Part shown: piece after piece, positions 1 to 10,976 of the stretch
How the letters are laid out: every line of letters begins with the position of its first letter
How positions within the stretch are numbered: position 1 is the first letter of the stretch
Source: Holacanthus passer
Lineage: Eukaryota > Chordata > Actinopteri > Pomacanthidae
Direction: 5' to 3'
DNA: 64,000 nucleotides
Assembly: GCA_025331565.1 (NCBI GenBank)
Contig: JAFREQ010000011.1
Coordinates: 11,242,001 to 11,306,000, forward strand
Notes under the pieces: generated by a model
What the model was told of the DNA's origin: nothing
Databases searched by the model: none
Seen by the model: the letters and a program-made list of their open reading frames with translations, nothing else
Position numbers and translations under genes: made by a program

Positions 1-32
1 GAGTAATAATATGCTTTGCCTTGTGTACTTAC

Positions 33-186
33 TGTAGTCTCTGGGTTATCAAGTACGTCCCTGTGTCCTGTCCGACAGCTCGGCTGGAGCCGAAGGGGGT
101 CTGTATCTCCGTCAGAACCTCCGTCAGAACCTCTGGCAAACCTGGACACATGTCAAGGCCTGGAGCCCCGTCCAGCTTCAGCCCCA
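33..186 (-). CDS. Possible internal exon of an unidentified minus-strand gene
   Basis: Open on the minus strand and bounded by an acceptor-like tgaccggtcag (187-197) and a strong donor ACTACA/gtaagtac (32-25). It encodes GLKLDGAPGLDMCPGLP, then EVLTEVLTEIQTPFG and SSRAVGQDTGTYLITQRL. The segment has a small internal duplication (EVLTEVLTE). If real, the gene continues left of the window. I do not recognise the family. The GC content is higher than the surroundings. The acceptor has no clean pyrimidine tract, so this may be chance. Confidence 0.27.
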
Positions 187-565
187 CTGACCGGTCAACA
201 GAAAGAGACCGGGAGGGCCTCGTCGCACCAAACCCACCGAACACAAACTCACACAAACACAGACTAGACCCTGTACAAAGAGTCAGTCATCTTTACCCAC
301 TGGTTCCCAAGCTGCTGTGGACACAGGTGTGACTAATAACATTGCTAATTGCTGCATCACATCATTATACCTGCTGAAATCAAGCCAGTGTTGATGTTAT
401 TTGTCACACCTGCACTTTTTTTTGTGTGATTAAAGTTTGTGAATCTGCTGGAATCTGAGTGCTCTGATGCAATTTATTCAGAAAGCAAAACAATAATTAA
501 AAAACAAGATGGCTAGAACAAGACTAACATGCTGACTAACATGGATTACCAAAGTCATTAGGATG

Positions 566-622
566 AGGAATGGAAAACATTTCATGGCAATCCTTCTGAT
601 AGTTGTTGAGATATTTCATATA
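566..622 (+). repeat. Short dispersed fish repeat (TTGTTGAGATATTTCA type), copy 1
   Basis: Contains TTCATGGCAATCCTTCTGAT followed by AGTTGTTGAGATATTTCA. The same core recurs at 3,800-3,830, and I recognise it as a common dispersed motif in percomorph genomes. Element class unknown to me. Confidence 0.5.
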
Positions 623-3600
623 TGGCTATGTATAAAAAAAGTGTTTTTTATTTTAGTGCACATCAGAAACATAAAAACTGGACGTGGGAAGACTTGGGAA
701 ACAGCCACCTTTATTTTCCCAAGGTCTGAAAGCTGATTTTCTAGCTCTTACAGCAGGTGCTAAATATGTTGAGAATATAATTGGGATATGTTTAAGCAGT
801 GATTTATATTCAGGCGCAGGTAGGTGTGCCCTTGAATGTGACAGTAACATGCTGTGGACACACACTTATAGCTGACCTTATTACAGTCGTAGACAGAAAG
901 CTGGCCAGCTGGAGTGTCCCATAAAACCGAGACAGTGCAAATTAAAATGTCACGATGCCTCACCATGTCACCCACTGACTCAGCTACACTTCCTGCTCAA
1001 ATGAAAGGCACTCGAACATAAGAGGAGAGACTGATCAGATAGACCTGAGAGGAGAGGAAGCAATGAAAATAACATGATGAAGGAGTTCACCGAATTCCAG
1101 CTGGAGAAGAGCAGGGTGACGTGCTTTGATGCAGACAAGTAAAATAAAAAATAAGGAGAGGAGTTGACACAATACTGTTTCAAGAAAAGACAAAATTAGC
1201 CATCAAACTGTGGGACCTGATAACTAGATTGTGCGAGGAAGACGAGGAGGAGAGGAATGACAAATCTTTGTGAAACCATTGTGGCTTGACAAAGTGACCT
1301 TGAGCTGAGGTTTGAGGGAGGCGAACGCAGAGCCAGGGGCACGGGGCAGACAGAGAGGATTATGGGTGAGGTGGAGTGACAAAGACAGCCGATGAAGAGA
1401 GGGAGAGAGAGAGAGAGAGAGAGAGGGAGCAAAATAGACAAAGCCAGAAGAGAGAAAGACAAAGATCTGCAGGAGCTGTTTGATCAGAGTCCAGCCAATT
1501 ACGATCCTGCATTATGAATGAGGAGAAACAAATTTACCTTTTGCCAGCACAAAAAGGGGAAGCAGGGCAGAGAAGGAGAGGTGCTTCACTAAATGCCACC
1601 TCTGCAGTGTATTTGTATAAGCTCATGGTGTCTTGCCTAAGGAGGGGTCAGGATGACAGCTTGATATAACCTCTCATTAGTGTATCCAGGAAGTAGCCCT
1701 GGACCTGCACAGTGGGTCCAGTGTTGACTGTGTCACCTCGACTGTGTGACCGGCCACGGCTGGCCGTTCACCTTTAGCCGGTATTTGGTGGTGACTGTAA
1801 ACTATAATTTTCTTGATGCAGCAACGCCCCACTGTGAGTCCACTGGCTGCTGCTTTTCAAATAAGTCTAATGGGCTGTGAAATTGTTTTTATCTCTGCGC
1901 ATAATATGGCTCCAGAACAGCTCTGGACTGTCTGGTCTCCCTAAAGGCTGCAATGGAAAAATGCATTTTCACTGTAAATGACATGCAGTGTAGGCATTGC
2001 AAAAAAACTCTCAGATCCTGACATGCTGCAGTTCAAAAAAACACATTTGATCAGCATGTATAGGTTTCAATAAGCCTGTCTTCTCATTTGATTGGATGAT
2101 ATTTTTGTCAGCTATGCACAAGTGGGCACAGGTGTCTGCATGACCACGCTTTCACCTGTGCTCCTGCAGTCAAATCCAGTCAAGGCATTTCTGGTTTGAT
2201 TGAACCACTAAGGGACTGTGTGATGGATGGAAGATGAGACGCGCACTGACCTGTCACTTCAACCCCTCCCGCCTCCACCCTGGGCCCCTTTCCTTCCTGA
2301 CCCCTGCCTGTGCGGTCTGCTCTCCCTGGGCGGCATCTGACACCCGCGGCCCCGTCTTCGGCCCGGCCCTCCTGTTCCTCGTCCACACGTACGGCCTGTC
2401 ACTTCCCTCCCGTCGCCGCTCAGCCACACTTCACTTCTCCGGCACAGCGACAGCAGGGCTCTCCTCTACCCCACCTGCATGCATAAGCTCAATAATGCCT
2501 TGTGGTCAGCATCCTCAAACATTTTAAACGTGCCACTACTTTCTACAAGCTGGTATCTATGTTTGCTTTTTCTTTTTTCACCGGAGCCCTGGGGTGCCAT
2601 TTGACTCGGAGTCAAGGTATTACTTGAAGCCTGCCAGAGATAATATGCTGAATAGGAGAGATGGAGCCCTGGAGCCCCGTAATCCAAACTGACACATCCT
2701 CACAGACAGCTTCCATACATTCATACAAAGACAGGAGGAAATAATCTTCCGTCTCACCTCGCCAGTCTTCCTCTATCTCCACTCAAGTGACAATTGCTCT
2801 GCATCAGTGTCATCTCTTTCTCTCTCAACATTCACTCAGAGGTAGCAAAGGGACATATTTTAATGAATCAATAAGTAATTACTTAAGGAAGCTGTCGTGA
2901 TCACGTGAGGTCATGAGTTAACATGAGTTAGCGAGCAGTCGTTCAGGTAGCAATCCCCTCAGTTCGGAGCAGCAGCACGGTTATAGAAGATTTTTTTTTT
3001 TCAAAGCCGTTACAGACAAGACAATGTTTACTCCCAATCAAACTGATATGTGAGCTGGAAGCTGCAGCTCACTGACTAGGACGTCTGGCAGCGCAGGCGA
3101 CTGGTTAAGTGGGGTCAGAGGTCAACAGACTGCGCTCTGAACCCTAACCCTGTCTGAGAGAAGGACGATGACGTTGGTGGTGACAAAAACAAAGTGAAGA
3201 GGTGAAGGTTTGTGGAATTAACAGGATCGTAAATGTCACACAGAGTCTATAGCCGTGCTCGCCACTCTGTGAGTCAGGACTAAAGGCTTATAATGACAGT
3301 GTTAACATGTTGATGTTTAGCATGTATGTTAACCGTCATTGTTTAGTGTGTCAGTGTGTGATTTCAGCGGTGAAACAGGTGCAGTCTCTCAGTTGGTAAG
3401 TGCCGCTGGTCGCTGTGTAACTTTGCCAGTTCATGACAGTAACGCCCAAGGTTGTTTAGCACAGGGCTCAGCATAAACATGCATGTCAGTATGTCCTCTG
3501 TATGAGCATGCTAGTGCTGTGACTTACTGAAATGCTGCCAAGAAATACATATACTCTATATTATCAAGACAATGAATGCAGCACAGAGTCAGACCTGGTT

Positions 3601-3751
3601 GGGTTGCCTTATCTAATCAGTTTCAGTGGTGTCTGTCTGATCTCACGTTACATCATGTTGTGTTTGCATGCTTACATTTGCTAAGTAGCATTACACACAA
3701 AGTACAGCTGAGGCTGATGGGAATGTCATTAGTTCTGTGGGTACTTGCTCC

Positions 3752-3832
3752 TAAACCAAGCCGTGGGCGCCATGGATATCTGTACCAAATTTAAATGCAA
3801 ATTCATCCAGCAGTTGTTGAGATATTTCAGTC
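3752..3832 (+). repeat. Short dispersed fish repeat, copy 2
   Basis: Shares AGTTGTTGAGATATTTCA with the copy near 600, preceded by GATATCTGTACCAAATTTAA. A degenerate fragment only. Confidence 0.5.
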
Positions 3833-4619
3833 GCAGGGTTGGAAAAGAAATGACAACTTTCTGGTGATCACTGACGTTGCCTTTGTATTAGCTTATGGGC
3901 ATCAGTGGCTTCATTCATGCGTCACAATCATGGAATTAATCATCAGCTGGTTACTGACCAGCTGACTAGTGATATGCAGCCTTATCCATACAGGCGTACC
4001 TGGTAACCAGGCAACCAAGCATTTTTCGCTACCTAACTGCTGATGCTCTCAGGTGCAATTTACTGCTGCAGCTCCCTGCACCATCTCAACCAACACCTTA
4101 TACACTATACTGCTGTTTATTTAACTATGATTTAATATGCATGGACTGTATGTGTTTGTTCAAGGAAGATTAGTTTTCCCATTAATACTCAGCATCTTTG
4201 AGAGCCGTCTCAAAGGGAGGGGGGCATTTTCCATTAAATCTAACTGCATAACCATTTATTATAAACAGTTAATTCCTTGCCGTAAGTGTCTCTGACTGAA
4301 ATGACAGTCACATGAAAACTTGTCATCACAGGTAACAAGCTGCAGGGACACCCAGGTCCATCTCACCATCCCGCTACATCATGCATATCAGGAATAGGTC
4401 TAGGTGTTGCACCAGTTCCAACGAGCAGGAAGTGACTTTCAGGATCCTATCTTATTGCCATCTCCCCCTCTTTTCCAATAACTAACAATTTCCACCACTC
4501 TCTGCTTCCTAGTCAGCTGCAAAATTACAGATCACAGATTTGCTTACAGTCAAGAGAGGGAAGTGGATCGCTGGAGGGGAGAAAGATTGAAGGGGAGAGG
4601 CGAAAGATGGGAGGGAGAA

Positions 4620-5600
4620 AGCAAATCTCAGGCCGTCGGTGGCTCGAGCATAAATTGAAATAGAGTACGGGCTTCTGAATGACAGCAGGGAGAGATGAGA
4701 AATGGCATATGCTAATTTAGGCTTATGCGCCCGAGAGATCCCACGAGGGCCTTTTAATAATGCTGAGGCATTGTGACACTCAGGTGTGGCCCGTGCTCAT
4801 CACTGCCATAATGAAGAGAATATGCTAATAGCTGACTCATCTGCTGGAGGCAAAATTAAACAGAGTAAACAACACCTTTGCTGCTCTCTGTTAGCGGTTT
4901 GAAGGAGATGGACAGGAGAGGAGGCAAAGTGAGGGAGAGGAGGAGAGACGGGCGGGATGGAGGGAGGAGGTGCTGCTCGGTGTCAGCAGTGAGATGTGTC
5001 ATGCAAAATCGGCAAAATTAGACACACTTAATGTACAGCTAATGCCTCCATGACCTTCATCTTGCTTCTTTAAAGGTCTCTTTAGATAGGGAAATTTTTT
5101 GTATTAAGTACAAATCTGCCATGCATAAATATCTAGGACCCAAAGTCAGTAAAAAATGAGGTGCTCAGAGATAGGATCGGTGTGTAATACCTCATTGAAA
5201 CTGCTTTGTGTGAAAATGCTCAGTCCAGCCAGGAGCCCAGAGAGGTTAACCCAAACGCTCAGATCAATAGACTGAAAAAATGCTTGGGCTGGCACAACTG
5301 TGAGTGCTCCAGTGAAAGACTTACAGGACAGTAGGAACTTCTGATGCCCTGTCCACACTCACTCACTGCGGGGAGATAAAATAGAGAAAACTTGAGGTCA
5401 AAGCATCAGGGGGAATCTGCTGTGAACAGCACACACAAGCTTTACAGTAATCCCACATCGCACGTTTTTCACTTTCCTCCCGATGCTCACACACAAAAGT
5501 ATACATGCACCTACACACACTGCGCGTTGCTTAATGAGCAATATGTGCGAGCAAGTGGGATAGAAATAAAGATAGAAGTGATACGGATCATATGCTAATA
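4620..5600. promoter_or_regulatory. Candidate non-coding regulatory stretch with repeated POU-like motifs
   Basis: ATATGCTAAT occurs at 4,707-4,716, 4,820-4,829 and 5,590-5,599. A perfect AP-1 site TGACTCA is at 4,833-4,839, next to the second copy. A purine-rich block follows at 4,905-4,980. There is no reading frame of note. The same 10-mer three times in about 900 bases is more than expected by chance, but function is inference. Confidence 0.3.
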
Positions 5601-5725
5601 TGGCTGAGAGGGTAAAAAGTGAGATTGAGCACATTTCTAGCATGTTTCATTGCTATAGCAACAGCCTTTGTACTTGTGGAGGGAAGTGGGTGGCGGAAAA
5701 AAGAGCAAGAGTGAGAGGAGTGATG

Positions 5726-5726
<1 letters not shown>

Positions 5727-5754
<28 letters not shown>
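5727..5754. repeat. (GA)n microsatellite
   Basis: About 14 uninterrupted GA units. The surrounding open frames on both strands are products of this repeat. Confidence 0.95.
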
Positions 5755-5757
<3 letters not shown>

Positions 5758-6394
5758 TGGCTTGCTCCTCTCTCTTGGCGAGGTTCTACCAATCGAGCTC
5801 TCTGCCAACCCGAGGCCCTGGGGCTTTAAACAGTCAAGGTCACTGAAGAGGAAAAATGAACAACTCCTAAACGTGTTTCTGCATACTCCACGTCCAAGAG
5901 GAGCCACGAGGAGCAGTTCTGCCTCACACAGACAGAGGGAGCCACCATTGTGCTCACAGCGTGCGCATGAATGTCCTCCACCAGACCCACTACACACCAG
6001 CGGAAGGATCATGGTGGCTGTACCCTTGAAGGGTCACGGGTAAGAAGTGGGCATTTAATCCTTATTGTGTTTCATCTGAATGGCTCCATCTTGCAACATT
6101 TTTAGTGGAAAACAACAGCACTTAACATTCATTTTTCCATATTTGAAAAATGAGACAAAAGCAGTTCTGGACATTTTCTATTTTGGACGCTTCCTTTTTT
6201 GTATGCAGAAGCTCATCTGAATAATTTTCCATTCAGAGCTAAACTTCATGGCAGCGGTATCACTGTTGTGATGGGAATTACAATAAGATCAACACAGCTC
6301 AGCAGTGAGATGCAGTTTATGTTAAATTGTTGTATGCAACATTCACAAACACATTGGGATAGATCTGTGAGGGATGACGTTGAGTCACGAAATC

Positions 6395-6420
6395 AGTGTG
6401 TGTGTGTGTGTGTGTGTGTG
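6395..6420. repeat. (GT)n microsatellite
   Basis: About 13 GT units. Further (CA)n tracts lie at about 6,526-6,540 and 6,738-6,778, so 6.4-6.8 kb is a microsatellite cluster. Confidence 0.95.
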
Positions 6421-6737
6421 GAGAGAGAAAGACCTCAGGAGCCACAGAAGTAGCAGAGTGCATATCAAATTAGTTAATGTTATTAAAGCTCCTCTTGTTT
6501 CATAGAAGTTACAGTCTACATACAGCACACACACACACACGCAGCTACTATCCTCACATGTCCTTTGAAAGACTTGGGAGACTAAAAGCTTTGGTGCCTT
6601 GTGTAAAGCCGACTGGTTACGGCTGCTGAAATCAGTGACGGCTGCTATTTTTAGGACATGTGAAATGTATCTCTCACACACGAATCATGATGAAATATGG
6701 GTGTATGTGTGTGTGTGCACCAGTGAGCATTCGTGCG

Positions 6738-6778
6738 CGCACACACACACATGCACACGCACACACACACACACACAC
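6738..6778. repeat. (CA)n microsatellite
   Basis: Interrupted CA array with ATGCA and CGCA variants. Adjacent plus-strand GT run at about 6,700-6,717. Confidence 0.93.
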
Positions 6779-7253
6779 ATAACAGAGCAGAGAAATCCAG
6801 ATTGGGGGAGAGGCTGGAAGCAGAGAAGTGTGAGAAGCATAGGCTGTACATGAATTCATACATGCAGGGCTGTATTTCCATTTTATGTTGGAGATCAGTG
6901 ACGGAGTAAAGCATTTTCCAGATTCTCCCCTCTTCATCCTCTGACGCTACAGTGAGGGTCATATTAGGTTTATGGGCTGATTCGCTCATAAAAAGAGCTC
7001 ATTACATAATTCAGCCTGGGTGATGAAGCTCCGGTGTTTCAGGCTCAGCACAGGTAGTTGTTAGTGAGAGGAGATGGCCTCATGCTGTGTGATGCTGTCG
7101 CTTTGAAATATAAAACTGTTTAAGTACATTTGATCACAAAGCACGTTCAGTGAGACGGTCGTGTGTTTTCTGGTCCCATTTGCACACAGCAGTCTGTTAT
7201 AGAGGCTGTTTAAAAAGATACTCAGTGGTCTTGTTCATTCCTAGAGGTAAATA

Positions 7254-7966
7254 CACTATATGGCCAAAAGTATGTGGACATACTGGACAGGAAGTAAATT
7301 TACTCCAGTACTGTATTTGACTACAATTTTTGACTACCTTTTATTTTACTGAAGTATTTCCAACATTTACACACTTTACAATCTGCTCCATTACATTTCA
7401 GTTTGAAATGTACTTTTTACTCCACTACACTTATTTGATAACTATAAAATATTATATTCACTTTTCCAGGTTTCATCGATACTAAATATAAAAAACAATA
7501 AAAAACCTGAAAGTACATACAGTATGGCTGAACACTTACACTTAGTAAGGGGCTGTACTGTATAATATGTTCTTCTATTTCTGATACAATACTTCCAGTC
7601 TGTCTTAAACAAAACTGGCTACAGCATAGTGACATTTTAGACAATAGTGCGCTTTCAGCTTTGAGTCAACACAAATAAAAGTCCTTAAAGAAACTGTTTC
7701 AGTGTGGAAGAACTGGACAGGTCTGTACAGAGTGGAGACCTAAACCAATCCAACACTAGATGAACTCAAAGGCCAACAGTCAGGCCAGGCCGTATCGTGT
7801 CCCACCTCACTAATGCTTTTGCTCAAAGGCTCAAAAATCTTGTGCAAAGCCTTCACAGCAGAGTGGAGGCTGTTACAGCAGCATGACAATGTCCACAGGT
7901 TGGGAATGAGATTGTCAACACTAACATATGTGTGTAATGTTTCCACATACGGCCGGCCATGTGGTG
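7254..7966 (+). mobile_element. Degraded Tc1/mariner-type transposon with nested repeat
   Basis: Left end CACTATATGGCCAAAAGTAT and right end (reverse complement) CACCACATGGCCGGCCGTAT match at most positions and continue with GTGGA. Both are flanked by TA, the target duplication of this superfamily. The right part (about 7,690-7,900) retains transposase C-terminal coding traces on the plus strand, for example LKNLVQSLHSRVEAVTAA, with stops around them. The middle (about 7,284-7,690) is a different AT-rich repeat containing TACTTTTTACTCCACTACA, apparently inserted later. Non-functional: internally replaced and interrupted. Confidence 0.72.
7284..7690. repeat. AT-rich dispersed repeat inside the Tc1/mariner relic
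   Basis: Carries TTTACTCCAGTACTGTATTTGA-like and TACTTTTTACTCCACTACAC motifs that I recognise from a repeat common in percomorph fish. Its placement between the two halves of the transposon suggests later insertion or replacement. Confidence 0.45.
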
Positions 7967-8487
7967 TATTTTGCACTTTGTATGTGTATATTAATTATTC
8001 ATTTCTCCACAGTCTGAAAATGTTTGAGCTGAATTTGTAGCTTTGAGAAGCTAATCAGAAAAGCCAGAATTTCAATGTTTCAGATTCTGATGTTCATATT
8101 AAACAATAACTGCCTTCAAGTATTTATGTTTACATCCACAATCACTGTCAGCGTGTCATCATCGTGTCCTCGCCACAGTCTGCATCATGTATTAACGCTG
8201 TCGCACAGCCTCTGACAAACACAAGTAAGCCTGCAGTGCGATAAGGTGGTGACTGAGATAACTTTTGAAATTAACTCAGGTAAAGGAAGGGGGCGAGCTG
8301 ACGACGAAGCGGTGCGAGGCCTGTTGAGGTGTGATGAAGTGGATATGGAGTCAGTGTGTCCTCCACCAGGGGAAATCAACCGAGGGCAGAGAGCATGGAA
8401 AAACCAAGGGAGGAGGAGTCGTGGCCAACAAGCAGAAAATCCTCTCATTAAGAAAATCTGCTGATGAAATTAGAACATCTAGATCAG

Positions 8488-8526
8488 TCACACACACACA
8501 CACACACACACACGCCCACACACACA
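8488..8526. repeat. (CA)n microsatellite
   Basis: CA array with one CGCC interruption. Confidence 0.95.
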
Positions 8527-8579
8527 GTTGATTTCTTATCTACTAATCTCCATCAACCCCTTCACTGAAAAATGATGTA

Positions 8580-10007
8580 GTGAATTTCTATGATTGGAAA
8601 TATTCCATTCTTGTGTGCATCCAGACACAGATCATTCAGACCTTATCATTTGATTTTAGTTGCCAAACTAATGAGATGATCACAAGTTTAAAAGCTACAT
8701 GTGTTTTGAAAGTGAATTTCGTGCATGCTAACCTGCTTATATACCGTTTACATCTAAAGCTAAAAGCTGTAAACGATCAAGAGATAAAATCAGAGATTAC
8801 ACCAAACTCGTTTTTTACTCAAGCATTTGGTTTAATAGAAATGCTTATAAAAATGTTCCATAATACTCCAGAAACAGATTCGTACCACATGAAACAAAAT
8901 GCTCCCATCTTTAATATACAGTATAAAAATACCTTTAAAAATAGCACCGTTTCTCTGGCAGGTAAACATGCAGCTGTGATCAGAAACACAACTTTTCCCA
9001 AACAATATAAAACATTATGTACAAAATATTGTCAGAATATTGTGCTTGATTCTTCATATTTAATACACATGATAAAACTATATCCATTATAAAAACCCAA
9101 TATATTTGTGATTGCATAGTTGTAGAGAAGTATGAGGATTATTTCAGGCATCAGAGGTTCTGGAAGTCCACAAACAGTATCAGGCGACATTTTAAAGGCT
9201 TGGATGGTGGAAATCTCCTGGTTGAGTGAATTAATTCTTAACCAAGCTGAAAAAAAGCTGCTTCTTTGATAAAATGTCAAAAGTACAAGACAATGCACAT
9301 AAAAACGTTAGGAGACAAGTCAATTTCAACGCCAACAAAAGAGGACTGCATTAAAAAACAACTAGATGAAGATAAAAGTTCTGCTTTGTAGAAAATAGAA
9401 AACACTTCCTGAAGCCACAAGTCTGCCAACTTTGCTTCTTTACCAAGTTCTATGGACAGTTAAACTTAATACACCATCCTTGCAGTAACTACCAGTTCAG
9501 TGAAGATCATAAAGGGTGCATTTTGTGCCGCCTGTCAAAAAAAATATTTGTCTTTCATTCAGTGTTGCTGAGGGTCTTTTTGTTTTCCCCTTCGCTCATG
9601 CAGCTTTTGTGTTTCTGGCTGTCGTGAGTTTCATACTCGAATTAGGTGGCAGCTACACAAGTGAGTCATAGTAAGTTGAATACGAATGATAAGTTCATGT
9701 CAGCTTTAACAGAGGTCTTTTCATTACTGTCATCATTTCTATTAACAACAAGCACGGAGGTAGAAACAGGCCTGGATTGTTGTGGCTTGCATCTGACTCA
9801 AATCATGAGGACATTAACCAAACACAAGAAACCTTCATCAGCGAAGGGCAACACTGGTGACAGGTCAACATTTTCCCTCCTTAATGTAATCAATCCCAAA
9901 CAACTCTGTGTTTCACAACCACTGCCACCAGCAAGCCTTTAAAAACAACAAATGTCTGTCCAAGTGCTTGGTTCACTGCTGTGGATTTGTAATAAAGCAG
10001 TATTATT
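8580..10007. other. AT-rich stretch, no supported gene
   Basis: Holds a plus-strand frame of 170 codons (8,580-9,092) and one of 98 codons (9,646-9,942). Both have AT-rich amino-acid composition, no recognisable domain and no splice context. Could include distal col7a1 3' UTR on the minus strand. Confidence 0.4.
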
Positions 10008-10854
10008 TTTATTAGAAAATACTTACATTACTACTGTAAGTTCTTTAAGCCCCTTGATGCAAATTATGAAGTGTGATACTGGGCTATATAAACTGACTTG
10101 ACTTTACTAAGAACAATATGTACAGTACCTCGACAAAGTGCTTGTAAATACCAAACAATGGAAGACAGAAAAGTGCATCTTTCCAAGGGAACATCTTTGG
10201 ATTAACTCAAGTGGGTGAGTGGAAGTGTGGAAAGAGTATTTTCTTTTCTTTTTTTTCAAATATACATCTATTGTAAAAGATTTAACCACCACTTCCAAAC
10301 TGTTTCCTTGTTCTGATAATTAGTGGAGTAGTAGGCTCCATGTAAACACACATAACAACTGAACAACACCACTGAGTTAATGAAACATCATGAGCTTCAC
10401 CATATTGGTATTTACTTAAGGATTATTGCATTAGATTGTAAGGTGAATCAGGTAATTTCTGTATGCTGATGTGAAGTCTTATCTGTGTGCATCATGAAAT
10501 GGATCAAAGTACTGAAGTACCTCAGTACTTTGGTAAAGTTAAACTGAGAAAATCAGGGTGAAGTCTGAAAAAAGCAGACTCCTCTTCAGTGTTAAAATAT
10601 TTGTTTTACTATGGAACTAAAGGAAAGGTATACTTTAACCTAATAAACACTATTGTTTTTTTTTGCCTGGTTTGGAGAACATAAAGCAATGAGGCACTCT
10701 GGTATCCCCTCTGAACCACGGGGTAAAGTTTGGTTGGGTTTACACAAACAATAAATAGACAAAAACAAATCTTGACCATTGACATTTGACAAAAATAATG
10801 ATCTGTAAGAGCAATACAAAGACAGTCCTATGGCTGAGGAGGATTTGTCCACAA
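10008..10854 (-). other. Putative col7a1 3' UTR with AATAAA at its end
   Basis: No open frame of interest follows the stop codon on the minus strand. The first AATAAA I find in the transcript direction is at 10,013-10,008, giving a 3' UTR of about 0.85-0.87 kb. A longer UTR into the AT-rich block down to 8.8 kb is possible, because ATTAAA variants occur near 9,060 and 8,910. Confidence 0.4.
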
Positions 10855-10883
10855 TCATCGCGCTGCCTTCAAGGGACGAGGAC
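10855..10883 (-). CDS. col7a1: col7a1 terminal coding exon
   Basis: After a short intron (97 nt) and the acceptor ttgtgcag, the frame continues GPRPLKAAR and stops at TGA (10,857-10,855). The human tail after the Kunitz domain is also short. Exon choice rests on phase and the acceptor. If the 97-nt intron were retained, translation would instead run into a Thr-His repeat and stop near 10,925. Confidence 0.75.
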
Positions 10884-10940
10884 CTGCACAACAGATCCCT
10901 TGTTAGTCCACATACATTCAATGCCTAACATAAACGAGGG

Positions 10941-10976
<36 letters not shown>

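Larger units (their letters stand above)
190..4600. other. Intergenic DNA without a recognised gene
   Basis: Contains a (GA)n tract at about 1,396-1,428, a GC-rich patch at 2,230-2,470, and two copies of a short fish repeat (about 565-620 and 3,760-3,830). Open frames on both strands at 2.2-2.5 kb are low-complexity Gly/Arg or Pro/Ser and lack a convincing splice frame. Nothing else supported. Confidence 0.5.

Noticed and set aside
1196..1462. Minus-strand frame ending in a signal-peptide-like MVSQRFVIPLLLVFLAQSS
   Set aside because: The hydrophobic run comes from a purine-rich (GA-type) tract on the plus strand. No downstream exon or promoter.
2180..2527. GC-rich frames on both strands around 2.2-2.5 kb
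   Set aside because: Low-complexity Gly/Arg on one strand and Pro/Ser on the other. A weak acceptor and a GTCAGT donor could bracket about 150 nt, but there is no pyrimidine tract and no recognisable protein.
5600..6043. Overlapping long frames on both strands (147 and 119 codons)
   Set aside because: Both run through the (GA)n repeat, which lacks stop codons in all frames. Low-complexity Arg-Glu or Leu-Ser runs result.
8580..9092. Plus-strand open frame of 170 codons
   Set aside because: AT-rich composition with many Lys, Asn, Ile and Phe, no domain, no promoter or splice context, and no codon bias unlike the background. I treat it as chance in AT-rich DNA or 3' UTR antisense.
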